Positions 11,741-23,330 of a stretch of 64,000 bases of DNA are shown one piece after another (positions within the stretch are counted from its first letter, which is position 1; each line of letters opens with the position of its first letter). The stretch is from Nematostella vectensis (lineage: Eukaryota; Cnidaria; Anthozoa; Actiniaria; Edwardsiidae). The stretch is taken from the NCBI RefSeq assembly GCF_932526225.1, contig NC_064046.1, forward strand, positions 3,162,001 through 3,226,000, written 5' to 3'. The notes under the pieces are model-generated. The model was not told where the DNA came from, searched no databases, and saw only the letters and a list, made by a program, of their open reading frames with translations. The translations under genes and the position numbers were made by a program.

Positions 11741-13108
11741 ATAAGATATTTCAGGCGTGTTCCCAGGATTTTGTGACCCATTTTTTGGCTAACACTTACT
11801 CTAATCCTGGTCTCGGTGGTCGTTATATTGTATTTTCCCCTTATGGTGGACAATGCACGCACCTAATATTTTATCTATCACCGTCACTGACATACAATTT
11901 CATCAAGGCAGAAAATTATCGAAAATAGACACTGGTTACCATCTTACATCGTCATTTAGAAAGTGACTTCAATATTTTCTCCAAATAAACAGTGGCAACA
12001 CTGTATTTTAATGCATTATTATTGACTGCCATAGTTTGATATAATTCCCTCCATGCTATTAGTGTTTTATTTTTATTTTTTATTGAGGGTTGCATTTTTT
12101 TAATTGGCAAAAATAAAAACTTGACCAAATAGAACCTTGTTTTATGGGATGGTGTTTTGTTGGAGAATTCTAGTTTAACAGGTTCTTAGAGGTTAGGTTC
12201 TTTTACATACGCGGGATTTTGTTGTCGTAAAGGGATCTTAAAATCGACATTAAAAAATAATCGAAAAGAAATAACCTTTTATCTCTATGCTCTCATGTAA
12301 GACTTATTGTCGCCTATTCCTAAACAAACTTCAACCATCTTCGCTTTACATCTTTTTCCCTGCAATGGGCACTGTGTAGCTGTGAAAGAAATTCGTTCTG
12401 TACATTATTCCAGAGTTATTCTATAGTAACAATGGTTAATGTCGAGTGTTCTTTAGATAATGTCGATAAACGAATTTGGCTGTATATATATTATCAGACT
12501 TTATTTTGATTTTTGACAGCTGCAGGAATACAGCATAAGACAAGGACTGCGCCAGACCCGATATAAACACTGGCGTACGGAAGGCCATGTTCGTATGCTG
12601 TGTAGCAGAACGCGAAGAGCTGAATAAGAAATAAATTGGAGTTTTGAAATCATAAAAGAGTCGTATATGGGGAGTCTACGCCAATAAGTTAATTAATTGA
12701 ATCACGTCGCACGAAAAACGGTAAACAACAAGCAGAAATGTCCCTAAAGACTTAGTGTGAATTGGATTGTTCTCATACGGTCGAAAAAGTCGAGCAGAGT
12801 AGTTAAAAAGACATTTTCGTAGTGCTCTCAACAGTATTCGCAGTTCTGTTATCCAAACCCAATATAATCGATCATATTTGATTTTCATTTATTTTCGGCA
12901 ATTTGATTGACCCCCGGGGGAGAACATGAGTTTTCTATTTTGAAAACAAACCACGTCCTTTGCTTACGACCTTTTGCGAACGAGAAACAATTAACACAAA
13001 AAACACAGTAGTACTTGAGCGAAGCTAAAAAGCCTTAAACACTTTGTCCAAGGATTTGCAAATGTGGGAGTAACCAGAGTTAGTGTTAGTACTATTTCGA
13101 TGGATACA

Positions 13109-13550
13109 ATGGATTCTCTTCCCTGCTAGCAGAGGCCTCTTTTCTCTGTATTTCGCTTGGCTGGCGTTCGCGTTCCAGAGCGCATGCTCCGTTCATTAAT
13201 TACTGGACAATTTTTGAGCCCACAATGACTAGCGCATGCGGGAAGCGTATATCCGCTGTTGGATAATAAGCCCGCATTCGAAACGGCATCCTCCGTAGAA
13301 ATATCACGCGACGAATTATAAAAGAAGCCATTCAATGCCTTGTCTTCATTCAGATTTTTCTCTCTTTTGACTTACGAGCCAATCTACCGTTTACAGCTTT
13401 TGTATATTCTTCTGGAATTAGCTGATATAAGTTTACCAAAAAGTTTACCAAAAACAGTTTCGGCCCATGGCAGAGGTCTCTTTTCCTCGCGAACTCCAGC
13501 CCAGCGAAATACAGAGAAAAGAGGCCTCTGCTAGCAGGAAATGGATTCTC
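13109..13550. mobile_element. Mutator-like (MULE-type) MITE, with 10-bp target duplication
   Basis: Inverted termini of about 50 bp begin TTCCCTGCTAGCAGAGGCCT at 13119 and end with the complement at 13540. They differ by a few bases. The element is flanked by an exact 10-bp direct repeat, ATGGATTCTC, at 13109-13118 and 13541-13550. A duplication of 9-11 bp together with long TIRs is typical of Mutator-like elements. No transposase is present. Confidence 0.75.
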
Positions 13551-14927
13551 ATAACCTTTGCTGATTATATTAATTAAAAACCTCAGAAGGATTATTTCGG
13601 TTGATTTCGGACATATTCTGAAAAAGCTTTTCAAAACTAGAGCAGGTTAGGGGTGGATCCAGTGTGTGTGGAGGGGGGGGGAGCCGTCTTTGTTTTGCAA
13701 GTCAGGTGCCTTTTTTTTAGATGAATTCCTGTCAAAAAATGTACGTGCTCCTATGTTGTAAACTGTATAAAACGTGCGAGAGATATGACAATTGTGTCAT
13801 GGATGGCTTTGATTAGATAGAAAAGAACATTCTGAGAGACGAAAGGCTTTAGTTTTGACGTTTAGGAGGTGTGTGAGTATCAATAGCTTTGTTTTGTATC
13901 GTACAGTTCCAGTGACTAAGTGAAATGCTTTAAAGTGAAATGTTTTATGATGTGCCATAATCAGATAATACACGTGACTCTTTGGGATTAGCATCTGTAG
14001 GGGTTCCCAGTGGCCGATACTGGAGGAAAAAAATAATTTCGTACAATACAATACAGAATGTGATAGAAATAAGGCTAAGAAATAATACTAAAATTGGCTA
14101 GACAACTGCCCAAACATAAGTAAACAATGCCGTCCCATCCCCAACCCCTGTTGCTATTACGTAAGTAAGATTTTTGTCATCTGATTAGCACTTGTTTTGA
14201 GGGCATGTACCATGTAAAATTTTCATTTTTTTTATAATGAGAAACAGGAACTAAATTTAATGGTTTTTCTCTTTTGCTTCTGTTGAAATTTGACCTAAAA
14301 CATAACGACATAAGCGGGAGAAATATGAATTTCTTTTTGCCCCTTTGTTTAACAGAAAGTCTTTAGGCATGTTCTAATTGGACATATTCTAGATTTTTTT
14401 CAATAATACCTAGACAATGTATGTACGAACGTGACCCACCATAAAGACATTCTATTTACCCATCGGAGTCACGGAAGACAATTATTTCAATCGAAAGTAG
14501 TATGTCTACAGAGATAAGCCTGTCTTGAAAGCTGGACTTGCCTTGTTAACAGTCAGCAGAAACGTTAGAAATTTTTCACGTAGCTTTTTCCTATATTAAT
14601 TCTCTCCCGGGTTTCTTTCCATTTTATAATAAATTCTTTTTAACTGATTTAATGTTATATTTGACTGGTTTACAGGCTTTAAAATTTTTGCTTGTTCAGA
14701 TAATGGGTGCAGCTGTAACTTTGCGGTCTTCTTGCGTATACTTATTCTGTTCGGTTTTGGTCTGATTGTAATACCATCACTTTTTTCAAGAACGTTAAAA
14801 CGAAAATTTAAACTCGTGTTTGTAATAAACTCGTGTGAGTGATTCAAAGATAGTATATTTTCATGGAATTGCTGTAACGTTATTCAACAATGGATTTCAT
14901 TGTGTCCAATGCTTTTGCAATCGTAAC

Positions 14928-15019
14928 TTTGTCGAAGAACAATATTTTATACCTTTAGCTCTGAAGTTTTTCATGGAAGACTTCAGAGCTAAAGGTATAA
15001 AATATTGTTCTTCGACAAA
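14928..15019. repeat. Perfect inverted repeat, 40-bp arms, 12-bp loop
   Basis: The left arm 14928-14967 (starting TTTGTCGAAGAACAATATTT) is exactly complementary to the right arm 14980-15019. The arms are separated by 12 bases. No mismatch or bulge is seen. There is no recognised gene around it. Confidence 0.95.
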
Positions 15020-16290
15020 AATTTACTTAAATTGCGTAATTAGCTTAAGGAAGGACTGGGATTTTTTTTTTCAATGAAAAGGTTACTTTTTTAGCTAATT
15101 ACTGTGCCAAGAGAATTGACACGAACAAGGTCGTATTTTGTGCTATATGTATTCTTTATTTTTACTGAAACGGAAATTGCAACGCCAAAAGAAAGAATAA
15201 ATTTTGATGTCCCTTGAATTTTAATGACTCGAGTCAACATGAGAACTTAAGCTAGAAAATATTTTCTAATATGTCATTTGCGACTTTCGCTTATAAGCTC
15301 AAGTTAAGATTTGCAAATAGAAAAACCTCGAAGAATATCTGTCAAGTTCTTCGCAAATTCTCTTTCTTGAATCAATAAAACATCAATCATTCTTTAAATG
15401 AACGAACGTTTCTGGAAGACTTTTCTGTGGAGAAACGTGCTAGAAGAATGTGTCCCACCAAAGCTCAAACCAATTTACTCAAGTAATTAATTATACATAC
15501 TCGAATATTGCACAACTTGTCGAAACTTCTTGTAAAGACGATACGCTATCTTTCCCAAATTATAGCATTCAAATGTTTTCATAGCTTATTTCGCCCCATG
15601 GGTCTTGCCATTAGAGTTTCCTTTATTCTATCTACTGATAAGAAGTGATAATTTCAATGCTAACCAAAAAATGTTGATTTGGAAACACGAAAGATGTCTC
15701 AGCCGGGTAGAGAATCTTGTAGCAATGGCTCCACGGAGGGGACTAAAAATGCATATCATATTTTGCGGTATTTGTTCCGGGAGATCTATTGTTTTTATCC
15801 GCTTTGTGGACAAAAAAAAAGAAGTTTTTATGGAGGGATTAAATGAATAGCAAACAGGAGTTATGATTTACGTTTTTGATAAAAAATATGTTAGCAGAAT
15901 TTATCGTAAACTTTAGTTTCACATATTGATAAAAGGGCCACAAATTCGTTTTCCTGGGTTTGCATTTAAAGCTTTTAGTGAACTAAATTGACACACTTTG
16001 GAATATTATCTCTCATTATGTCAGCTTGAAAAAGGTGATAAGGACGCATACAAACGTTCCTCCAAAAAAGGGACTATAATATGCCCAATTCCATTCCTTA
16101 TCGAAAGCGACCTAAATACACTCAATCCGTATTATTTTTAAAAGTGAATCAACCTCGACACTGCGAGAGGAAATTGCATTTTCTGTGTACGTGACCCCAT
16201 TTTTGAATATTTAATGCATTCTTTGGTTAGAAGGTCTGCTAGAAAGTTGGCTGATTTCCCAATTTAATTAGTTCAGTGGCTTGGAGAATC

Positions 16291-16325
16291 CTGATTGGCC
16301 GGTTACGTGCTATGGCGGTATAAAT
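16291..16325 (+). promoter_or_regulatory. CCAAT box and TATA box upstream of the intronless gene
   Basis: An inverted CCAAT box (CTGATTGGCC, 16291-16300) is followed about 20 bases later by TATAAAT at 16319-16325. A TSS about 30 bases after the TATA box would fall near 16350, which makes the ATG at 16363 rather than 16336 the likely start of the following gene. Confidence 0.5.
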
Positions 16326-16362
16326 TGGGTACGGCATGAAATGTTTGGTCAGTGTGATCTCT

Positions 16363-16911
16363 ATGGTCAAACGAAAGAACACTGGCTCAGTATTCCGTTA
16401 CTTTGGAACAGGAGCGAAGTTCATAACGGATTTCCACGCGGAAATCGCAGCACTGCAGGCTAAAACGCCGTATAAAATTCAACAGTTGAAAAAGCAATCA
16501 TCAATGGAATCATTCCTAACTCGATGCGGTAACTCAAGTCTCGAGGAGAAAATGCTAGACTCACCAGACCTACGAAACCAGCGAAGAAAAATGTTTCATC
16601 GTACAACAGCTGGTGATTTATCTCTTATAATGAACAATTCTATTTTGGACGGTTTTACCGAGAATAGTAGAGCGAAAGAGGATCGCCGAGTAAATACAAG
16701 GCCACAAAGCGCTGCACTCGCGGAGGACATGCGAGCTTTCGCAATAGTTGGCTTGCAGGACTTTATCCCGGCGCAGAGCGATCCTGACTTTAACTCTTCG
16801 TACTCTACATCTACTCCGAAAATAAAGGCCGACTTCCAAGAAAAAATAGCCGAGAAACAAGCAATGGACAGAGATATTTTAAACTGGTACCGCAGAGAGT
16901 ACGGTATTTGA
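16363..16911 (+). CDS. Uncharacterised intronless gene, 182 residues
   Basis: I do not recognise this protein. The frame is open from 16336 to the TGA at 16909-16911. The start at 16363 (MVKRKNTGSVFRYFGTGAKF...) is preferred because a TATA box lies at 16319-16325, leaving little room for a transcript that includes the ATG at 16336. The product is hydrophilic and rich in Lys, Arg, Ser, Asp and Glu. It has no signal peptide or membrane segment and ends in an Ala/Glu/Lys-rich stretch and DILNWYRREYGI. The base composition is more GC-rich than the flanks, and AATAAA occurs near 17130. The lack of introns could mean a retrocopy or a naturally intronless gene. It is isolated from other genes in this window. 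Confidence 0.6.
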   Translation: MVKRKNTGSVFRYFGTGAKFITDFHAEIAALQAKTPYKIQQLKKQSSMESFLTRCGNSSLEEKMLDSPDLRNQRRKMFHRTTAGDLSLIMNNSILDGFTENSRAKEDRRVNTRPQSAALAEDMRAFAIVGLQDFIPAQSDPDFNSSYSTSTPKIKADFQEKIAEKQAMDRDILNWYRREYGI

Positions 16912-19070
16912 GAGAAGAAAGCGGAAAGAGCTAAATGAAAGAAAACATTGAATTGTCGATTATTTCTAATATGGAAACCTCACAACGGCAACGAAGAAAG
17001 AAAAACACTCTATATAACGGGAAAAACTTGAACTATGGACAATATGCTAACAAGCACCTATCAGAACGTTGCATCCTAAAAAATCTATTCATAGATAAAA
17101 AAATCTACATAGATTTTTTATGACTTTGTAAATAAACAATTTAATTTATTATCTTTAAATACGAGACAGAGGTATGATTTTTTGTAAATACTAGGAACAT
17201 TTTAATAAAGAAATCGATGGCAAATTTTTGTATTGTCGGGTCAGGGAAAACGTCATGGCTGACTTTCACTAGCGACAAAAACTCACAAACCACAAAAAGC
17301 TCTATAAAACTTCTTCTATGATTTGAAGGTCGTTTATAAAAACACTTTTATTTCTAATGAATATTCAGTTAAACGTTATCTTTTTAAAGGAAGAAAAATA
17401 AAAGGGATAGCAGAAAAAAAATAAAAGCTAACGAGTGCAAGGTCTTTAAATCTCGCTATTATTTTTCGGAAAGACCAACAAAACGCACTTCCCCAGGAAG
17501 TTTTTTTGTAATAAAAAAAATTGAGAAACAATCAAAACAGAAAACAAACAAATGCTTTTTTAGCCGTGTTAAATCAATGACGTCTTCGCTCCTAGCTTTG
17601 CGTCACCTTGATCAATTCGAGCTTCGGCTACTAATGAATCTAACGTAACATTTTTGTGTTGCAGCGAATTCTTACAATCAACAGCTGCTATGAAGGTGAT
17701 ACGCCTCCAAAAATTTCAATTTAAAATAGTGATCCCTGATGTATTGGCAAAGAGAATGAAGTTTTCCTGTGGTTTTTGTGCGTACTTTCTGCTGTGACTG
17801 GTCAAATTCTACGCAGCTGGGTGCATCACGTATCAAGAAATGAATAAACACATCTACTACCGTCATTCTCATTACTGTCGTTCTGCTTGGACCCATGCGA
17901 GGACTTATGGAGCTTCTAATTATATAAATTGGTGCATACATATTTAGTTTTAAAACGCATCATGTGACTTCATTTTCTGCTACTTTTGTTCATTTCGACT
18001 AGACCCTGCGTGCAGAGTTGACTGAGATACCTGAGATCTGCAACTTGTTTCGGCCCTGTGTTCTGACATGTATGACAAAGATTTTACTGCCCACTTTTTA
18101 TTGTAAATGCCATATCACAACACTGATTGGGGCAAGAAAGGTAATATAAGAGCATCATCTCTTCAGATGGGAGGGGGGGACTCGAGGTGTGCTCCTATCT
18201 TTTATGGTGTAAAAATCTTACAAATACTATCCCCACAGCAGAGCTATCACCAAAATAAAATTAAAGAAAGCTGAGAATGTGTTTTGAAATTGTCATTTCT
18301 TAAAAATTTCTTTGGTCCACAGCCTTCAATGTGTAATCATTTAGGGGTAAATTTATTTTAACACCCAAAGCGAGTCATATTGTATTAACAATATAATTTT
18401 ATTGAAATATATTATTTTATTTATGTAAGTGCTAAGTAAACAGCAACATTTATTTATTTTGAAGTCAAATAAAAGGGCTATAGAATATCCAGACTTGATT
18501 GAAATTAGAGCATTTAAGTACATATTTTCAAGATCAACAAAACTACAAAGGTAACACAATTATCTATGATTTTATTCAAAACGTTCCATAAAAATAAAAT
18601 GACATTCAATGAGGGATGAAGGTATTTTAGGGAAATAACAAAGCTTCTATCTAAAGGAAGCACCAAAATACAAAAAAACATCAAAGTACCAAAATAATTT
18701 CCATAGATTTCCATATCTTACACATGACTACTGACATGTTTACCTCTTAATAGAAATCAAGGCCAAAGCAGGCTTTTAAACAATTCTAGTAAAAGATTTT
18801 TGACGCTTATTGATGAAAACTGCTTGATATTCTAATAAACCTTGTCTCAGATATGTCATTCAATGAGAGAGATCAAGATATTTTATAGTAAGAAAACAAA
18901 ATTCATCTTATGCGTATGGGTAACCGGTCTTTGGGATTTATTGATCAACAAAGCGATTTGTAGGGGACGATTTCAATCAATTGTTTCAAACTTACTTCCA
19001 CTTCAAAATAGATTAAGTTAAATACCTCAAGTCCATTCATGACTTTCCGGAGCACATTTAATTACGTGTT
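16912..19070. other. AT-rich intergenic region
   Basis: About 2.1 kb lies between the intronless gene and the gypsy element. Poly-A signals for the upstream gene are present near 17130-17210. The remainder is AT-rich with no recognisable gene, repeat array or TIR element that I could define. Confidence 0.5.
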
Positions 19071-19075
19071 GAAGT

Positions 19076-19216
19076 TGTGGTGTCGTAGGTCATACACACA
19101 TACACTTTAAATCATCTCTGTCCAAGATGGCGGTTTTACCCAAGCACATTTTATTCCATAATGCACCGCGACACCGCACAACGTCGTATCCGGTACACTA
19201 CATCCGGTACACTACA
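19076..19216 (-). repeat. 3' LTR of the gypsy element
   Basis: This LTR of about 141 bp starts TGTGGTGTCGTAGGTCA and ends ACTACA on the plus strand. It matches the other LTR over the segment containing AAATCATCTCTGTCCAAGAT and ATTCCATAATGCACCGC. It differs by a 14-bp duplication at its internal end and by a shorter left part. Confidence 0.85.
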
Positions 19217-19780
19217 TCCCACAACTATTTCTATAGTTCGTCTAAAATGAGCTTAACATAGCTAGGAAGTACATCTACACTATGACTAAGGACATGAACC
19301 TAACAAAAGTTTGGAATGCTTGTCTTACGACATGACATAATCATGACATAATCTGACCACCGCAGGTCAGCAGGAGGAGGTTCGGGGTCAGCTTGGACTG
19401 GTTCCTACTTTATCTTTCACCGTGGTCTCTGGAATGTCTGGCTCATCTGCACCCTCTGGACGAATTTCTTCATGTGTGCCGTGTTTCGCATTTTCATTAT
19501 CTTATCACATTACCACAGCATTACCATGTTTTTTGGATCACCTTATATGGCTCTGCCTGGAAAGCAGGAGAAAGTTTGTTTCTGAGGTCCTGTTTGAGCA
19601 GCACTTCATCACCTTCCGATATGTCACTTGGCTGAGCAGCCCTTTGTAAAACAGCATACTCACGCTGACGTAGCTTGGCCAACGCATCTCTCTACCTAAG
19701 GCGCCGCTGCCACATTGCTTCGGTAGCTTTGTCTTTTGGCTAATGCAGTTTGGGCAGTTTGTTCCTGAGTGGTCTCCCCG

Positions 19781-20176
19781 TTAGCATCTCCACTGGAGAG
19801 AGCATCTCCCCTGGGGACCAGTCGACGTGTGAGGGGTGCTGCGGCATTGGAACAGGAAGTCCTCCAGGGCCTTTTTCCAATGAACTCCTACGAGTTCAGC
19901 AATCCTCAGTATCTTCATTATGGTCCTGTTGCAACCTTCAACCTCTCCATTGCTCTGAGGCCAATAGGGAATTCTCTTCTGGTGATCAATGCCAAGGTAG
20001 TCTAAGAAGTCTTCAAACTTGTTTGATGCGAATGGCGGGCCATTGTCGCTCTGCACACTTAGTGGGAGGCCATGTGTCCTGAACACCGCCTCCATGGCTA
20101 GGACGACATGCTTGGCATCAGTCTTCCTAAGTGCTATCACTTCCGGCCAGCGGGAACAGTTATCAACAATCACCAA
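19781..20176 (-). pseudogene. Integrase core of the gypsy element
   Basis: The minus-strand frame encodes the retroviral-type integrase catalytic core. The DDE residues are visible in VDNCSRWPEV, SDNGPPFASNKF and NGEVEGCNRT. The segment following GIDHQKRIPYWPQ is typical of Ty3/gypsy. The frame closes on both sides and the zinc-binding N-terminal part is not contiguous with it, so it is not functional as it stands. Confidence 0.85.
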
Positions 20177-20569
20177 GAGATGGTTGTCTCTAGGGATCTC
20201 AACTATAAGTCAACTGCCAAGTCACACCATGGCACTTCTGGCAGATAGGTAGACTTTGCTGGCTCAGGCTGACAAGCCCTGGTGGTTTGCTAAACCTGCT
20301 TGCCTATTTGAGGCCACCAGAGCTTTTCGCGAAGTCTGGCCTTGGTGCGGGTCATACCTTAGTGACCTCATGTGCCAGCTTGTCACCTTTCACAGTGCTT
20401 CCGGCATAACAATTCTACTTCCTCGCATGACTAGTTGTCCAAGGGACCAATGTTCCAGGGACATGGCTTTGTACATAGTCCTAGACAGATGTGTTCAATC
20501 ATCTGTCCTAATGGCGTCCCTGACTCAGGGTTGCATCAAGCTCAGATGCTAGCTCTACCTCCCTTGGGG

Positions 20570-21056
20570 TTAAGGGGTTAGGGCTGCAGGTACTGACTGA
20601 GCAGCAATACTGCAGGCAAAAGCCTTTGTGGCTTTGGCGTCTTGCTGGTTGTCGTCTCCCACCGGTAGCCGGCTCAGAGCATCAGCTGCATTATCTGTCC
20701 CCTTCATGTGTGATACTGTGTACTGGAAACTGTAGATACAACAGCCAGCGCTCAATACGGGCGGATGAAGGCTTTGGCGTTGGTCCTTAAACGGTGAACA
20801 AAGGTTGGTGGTCAGTGCGCAGCTCAAACTCTCTTTCATATAAGAAATTATAGAACTTTGCGCATGCCAACTTTACATTAAGGGCCTCCCTCTCGAACTG
20901 GGAGTAGCGCTGTTCCACATCGGTAAGCTTCCGGCTGGCATAGTACAGCGGCTTGAACGCTCCATCTTGTTGGCGTTGCTCTAGAATGGCACCAAGACCC
21001 ACAGGGGATGCATCTGTAGTGATCCTTGTCTCTGCACCCTGTGTGAAATATGCCAT
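20570..21056 (-). pseudogene. RNase H region of the gypsy element
   Basis: Two frames on the minus strand together carry the RNase H domain. The first (787-type frame at 20787-21056) has TDASPVGLGAILEQ, YYASRKLTDVEQRYSQFERE and TDHQPL. The second, at 20570-20839, continues with SHMKGTDNAADALSRLP. A frameshift separates them. Confidence 0.8.
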
Positions 21057-21071
21057 AACTGGCGCATGTGT

Positions 21072-21690
21072 TTATAGCTCTTTAATGCGATTAAGTGCTT
21101 CTTCCTGCCTGGGGTCCCACCCCCACTTTGCATTATTATTATTATTCAAGTTCCACAGTGGAGTTGCTATGGTAGCAAATTTGGGGATAAACTTAGCACA
21201 AAACTGAACTGTCCCCAAGAAGCTTCTTACCTCGTGCTGATTCTGGGGTGCTGGTGCTTGAGCAATGGCTTCAACTCTCTTCTCTGAAATCTTCAGTCCC
21301 TCGGCAGGCAACGTGTCTCCCATGTAGACCATACTTGGGGCTCCTATGATACACTTCTTATAATTGAGAGTGAGGCCACTTTCCGCTGGCCTCAGGAGGA
21401 CACCATTGAGGTTTTTGTCATGCTCCTGTTGGCTCTTTCCGACCACAAGGATATCATCATGGAGGTTGTGAGTGCCAGGACAGCTCTTTAGGGTCTGCAG
21501 GACGATGTTCTGAAATTTTTCGCTTGCCATGTATACACCGAACAATAATCCGCAGTAACGGTACAAGCCCGTGGGAGCTGCAAAGGTAGTGATGTCACGG
21601 GAGTCAGGATGCAGCTCTATTTGGTGGAATGCTATGTTGAGATCAGGTTTGGAAAACACCCTGGCACCTGAAATTGTAGGGTTTCGACAA
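21072..21690 (-). pseudogene. Reverse transcriptase C-terminal two thirds of the gypsy element
   Basis: The minus-strand frame carries the RT palm: FSKPDLNIAFHQIEL, then TGLYRYCGLLFG, the catalytic motif LHDDILV (YxDD-type position) and SFLGTVQFCAKFIP of the connection region. The N-terminal part of the RT is represented by the 107-bp tandem array just upstream on the minus strand. Confidence 0.88.
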
Positions 21691-22856
21691 CACTTGGTAT
21701 TGGGTGTTTTTCCCTCGGGAGTGCTAGCTTGTCGCATGTCCAGACAAAGGCGTATGTCTCCATTGGCCTTTTCCACTGCGACCAGTGGACAACACTTGGT
21801 ATTGGGTGTTTTTCCCTCGGGAGTGCTCTATTAGCTTGTCGCATGTCCAGACAAAGGCGTATGTCTCCATTGGCCTTTTCCACTGCGACCAGTGGACAAC
21901 ACTTGGTATTGGGTGTTTTTCCCTCGGGAGTGCTCTATTAGCTTGTCGCATGTCCAGACAAAGGCGTATGTCTCCATTGGCCTTTTCCACTGCGACCAGT
22001 GGACAACACTTGGTATTGGGTGTTTTTCTCTCGGGAGTGCTCTATTAGCTTGTCGCATGTCCAGACAAAGGCGTATGTCTCCATTGGCCTTTTCCACTGC
22101 GACCAGTGGACAACACTTGGTATTGTGTGTTTTTCCCTCGGGAGTGCTCTATTAGCTTGTCGCATGTCCAGACAAAGGCGTATGTCTCCATTGGCCTTTT
22201 CCACTGCGATCAGTGGACAACACTTGGTATTGGGTGTTTTTCCCTCGGGAGTGCTCTATTAGCTTGTCGCATGTCCAGACAAAGGCGTATGTCTCCATTG
22301 GCCTTTTCCACTGCGACCAGTGGACAACACTTGGTATTGGGTGTTTTTCCCTCGGGAGTGCTCTATTAGCTTGTCGCATGTCCAGACAAAGGCGTATGTC
22401 TCCATTGGCCTTTTCCACTGCGACCAGTGGACAACACTTGGTATTGGGTGTTTTTCCCTCGGGAGTGCTCTATTAGCTTGTCGCATGTCCAGACAAAGGC
22501 GTATGTCTCCATTGGCCTTTTCCACTGCGACCAGTGGACAACACTTGGTATTGGGTGTTTTTCCCTCGGGAGTGCTCTATTAGCTTGTCGCATGTCCAGA
22601 CAAAGGCGTATGTCTCCATTGGCCTTTTCCACTGCGACCAGTGGACAACACTTGGTATTGGGTGTTTTTCCCTCGGGAGTGCTCTATTAGCTTGTCGCAT
22701 GTCCAGACAAAGGCGTATGTCTCCATTGGCCTTTTCCACTGCGACCAGTGGACAACACTTGGTATTGAGTGTTTTTCCCTCGGGAGTGCTCTATTAGCTT
22801 GTCGCATGTCCAGACAAAGGCGTATGTCTCCATTGGCCTTTTCCACTGCGACCAGG
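21690..22856. repeat. 107-bp tandem array (11 copies) derived from the reverse transcriptase coding sequence
   Basis: Eleven near-identical units are present; TTGGTATTGGGTGTTTTTCC recurs every 107 bases. The unit at the lowest coordinates is 5 bases shorter because it lacks CTATT. On the minus strand each unit encodes the RT stretch around VEKANGDIRLCLDMRQANR. Because 107 is not a multiple of three, the reading frame rotates from unit to unit. Only isolated single-base differences are seen between units, for example near 22028, 22127, 22209 and 22768. This implies recent amplification or homogenisation. Confidence 0.97.
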
Positions 22857-23077
22857 GCGCTCACCCAGCTAGTTGGTGTCTCAACCTTTTCATTGACTCC
22901 GAGACCCTCGAGCTCCTCCAGCTTCTTTGTGACCTTTTGCCTTCGAGAGAAAGGTTTCTTGCGCAGCGGCTACGCAACTGGATTAAAAACACTAGGGTAT
23001 TTTAACCTAAGACCAGCCTTGTTATCTAGCCTGGCATTGAGGCTCTCACAATTATATACCCATACTTTAAGAATGCC

Positions 23078-23330
23078 TCAGATAGATACTTTACACCCTA
23101 GAAGGGTTGCGGCTTTGCCTGAAACAACTAAAAGTTCAAAAACTGCTGAGGTGTTTGTCTGAGGTATGCAGACCTTTACTTTACAGCTTCCGCTAAGCTG
23201 CAAGACCTTGTAACATGAATATGCAAAAATCTGGTTTGTACAAGTGGTCAAACCAACTCCCCTCCCCCCTGACAGAGAGTCAAAGGTTTCCATAGACATG
23301 AGATTACAATTAGCTCCTGATTCTATAATA
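23078..23330 (-). pseudogene. Retropepsin region of the gypsy element, split by an insertion
   Basis: The minus-strand frame carries a retropepsin-like active-site segment (ESGANCNLM), with Glu where the catalytic Asp of the D-S/T-G motif is expected. The part before it continues on the other side of the inserted TIR element at about 25013-25050. The insertion and the substitution both argue against activity. Confidence 0.6.

Larger units (their letters stand above)
10763..16290. other. Intergenic region with transposon remnants, no gene recognised
   Basis: About 5.5 kb lies between the IMPA-like stop codon and the promoter of the intronless gene. It holds two TIR elements and a perfect hairpin (listed separately), a poly-A tract near 10955-10972 and a smaller 16-bp inverted repeat around 11032-11087. 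Open frames in it are short or cross homopolymer tracts. None resembles a known protein. Confidence 0.6.

Noticed and set aside
21785-23162. Series of plus-strand open frames of 87-173 codons repeating every 107 bases
   Set aside because: They are the antisense shadow of the tandem RT segment, repeated with the array, and have no independent support.
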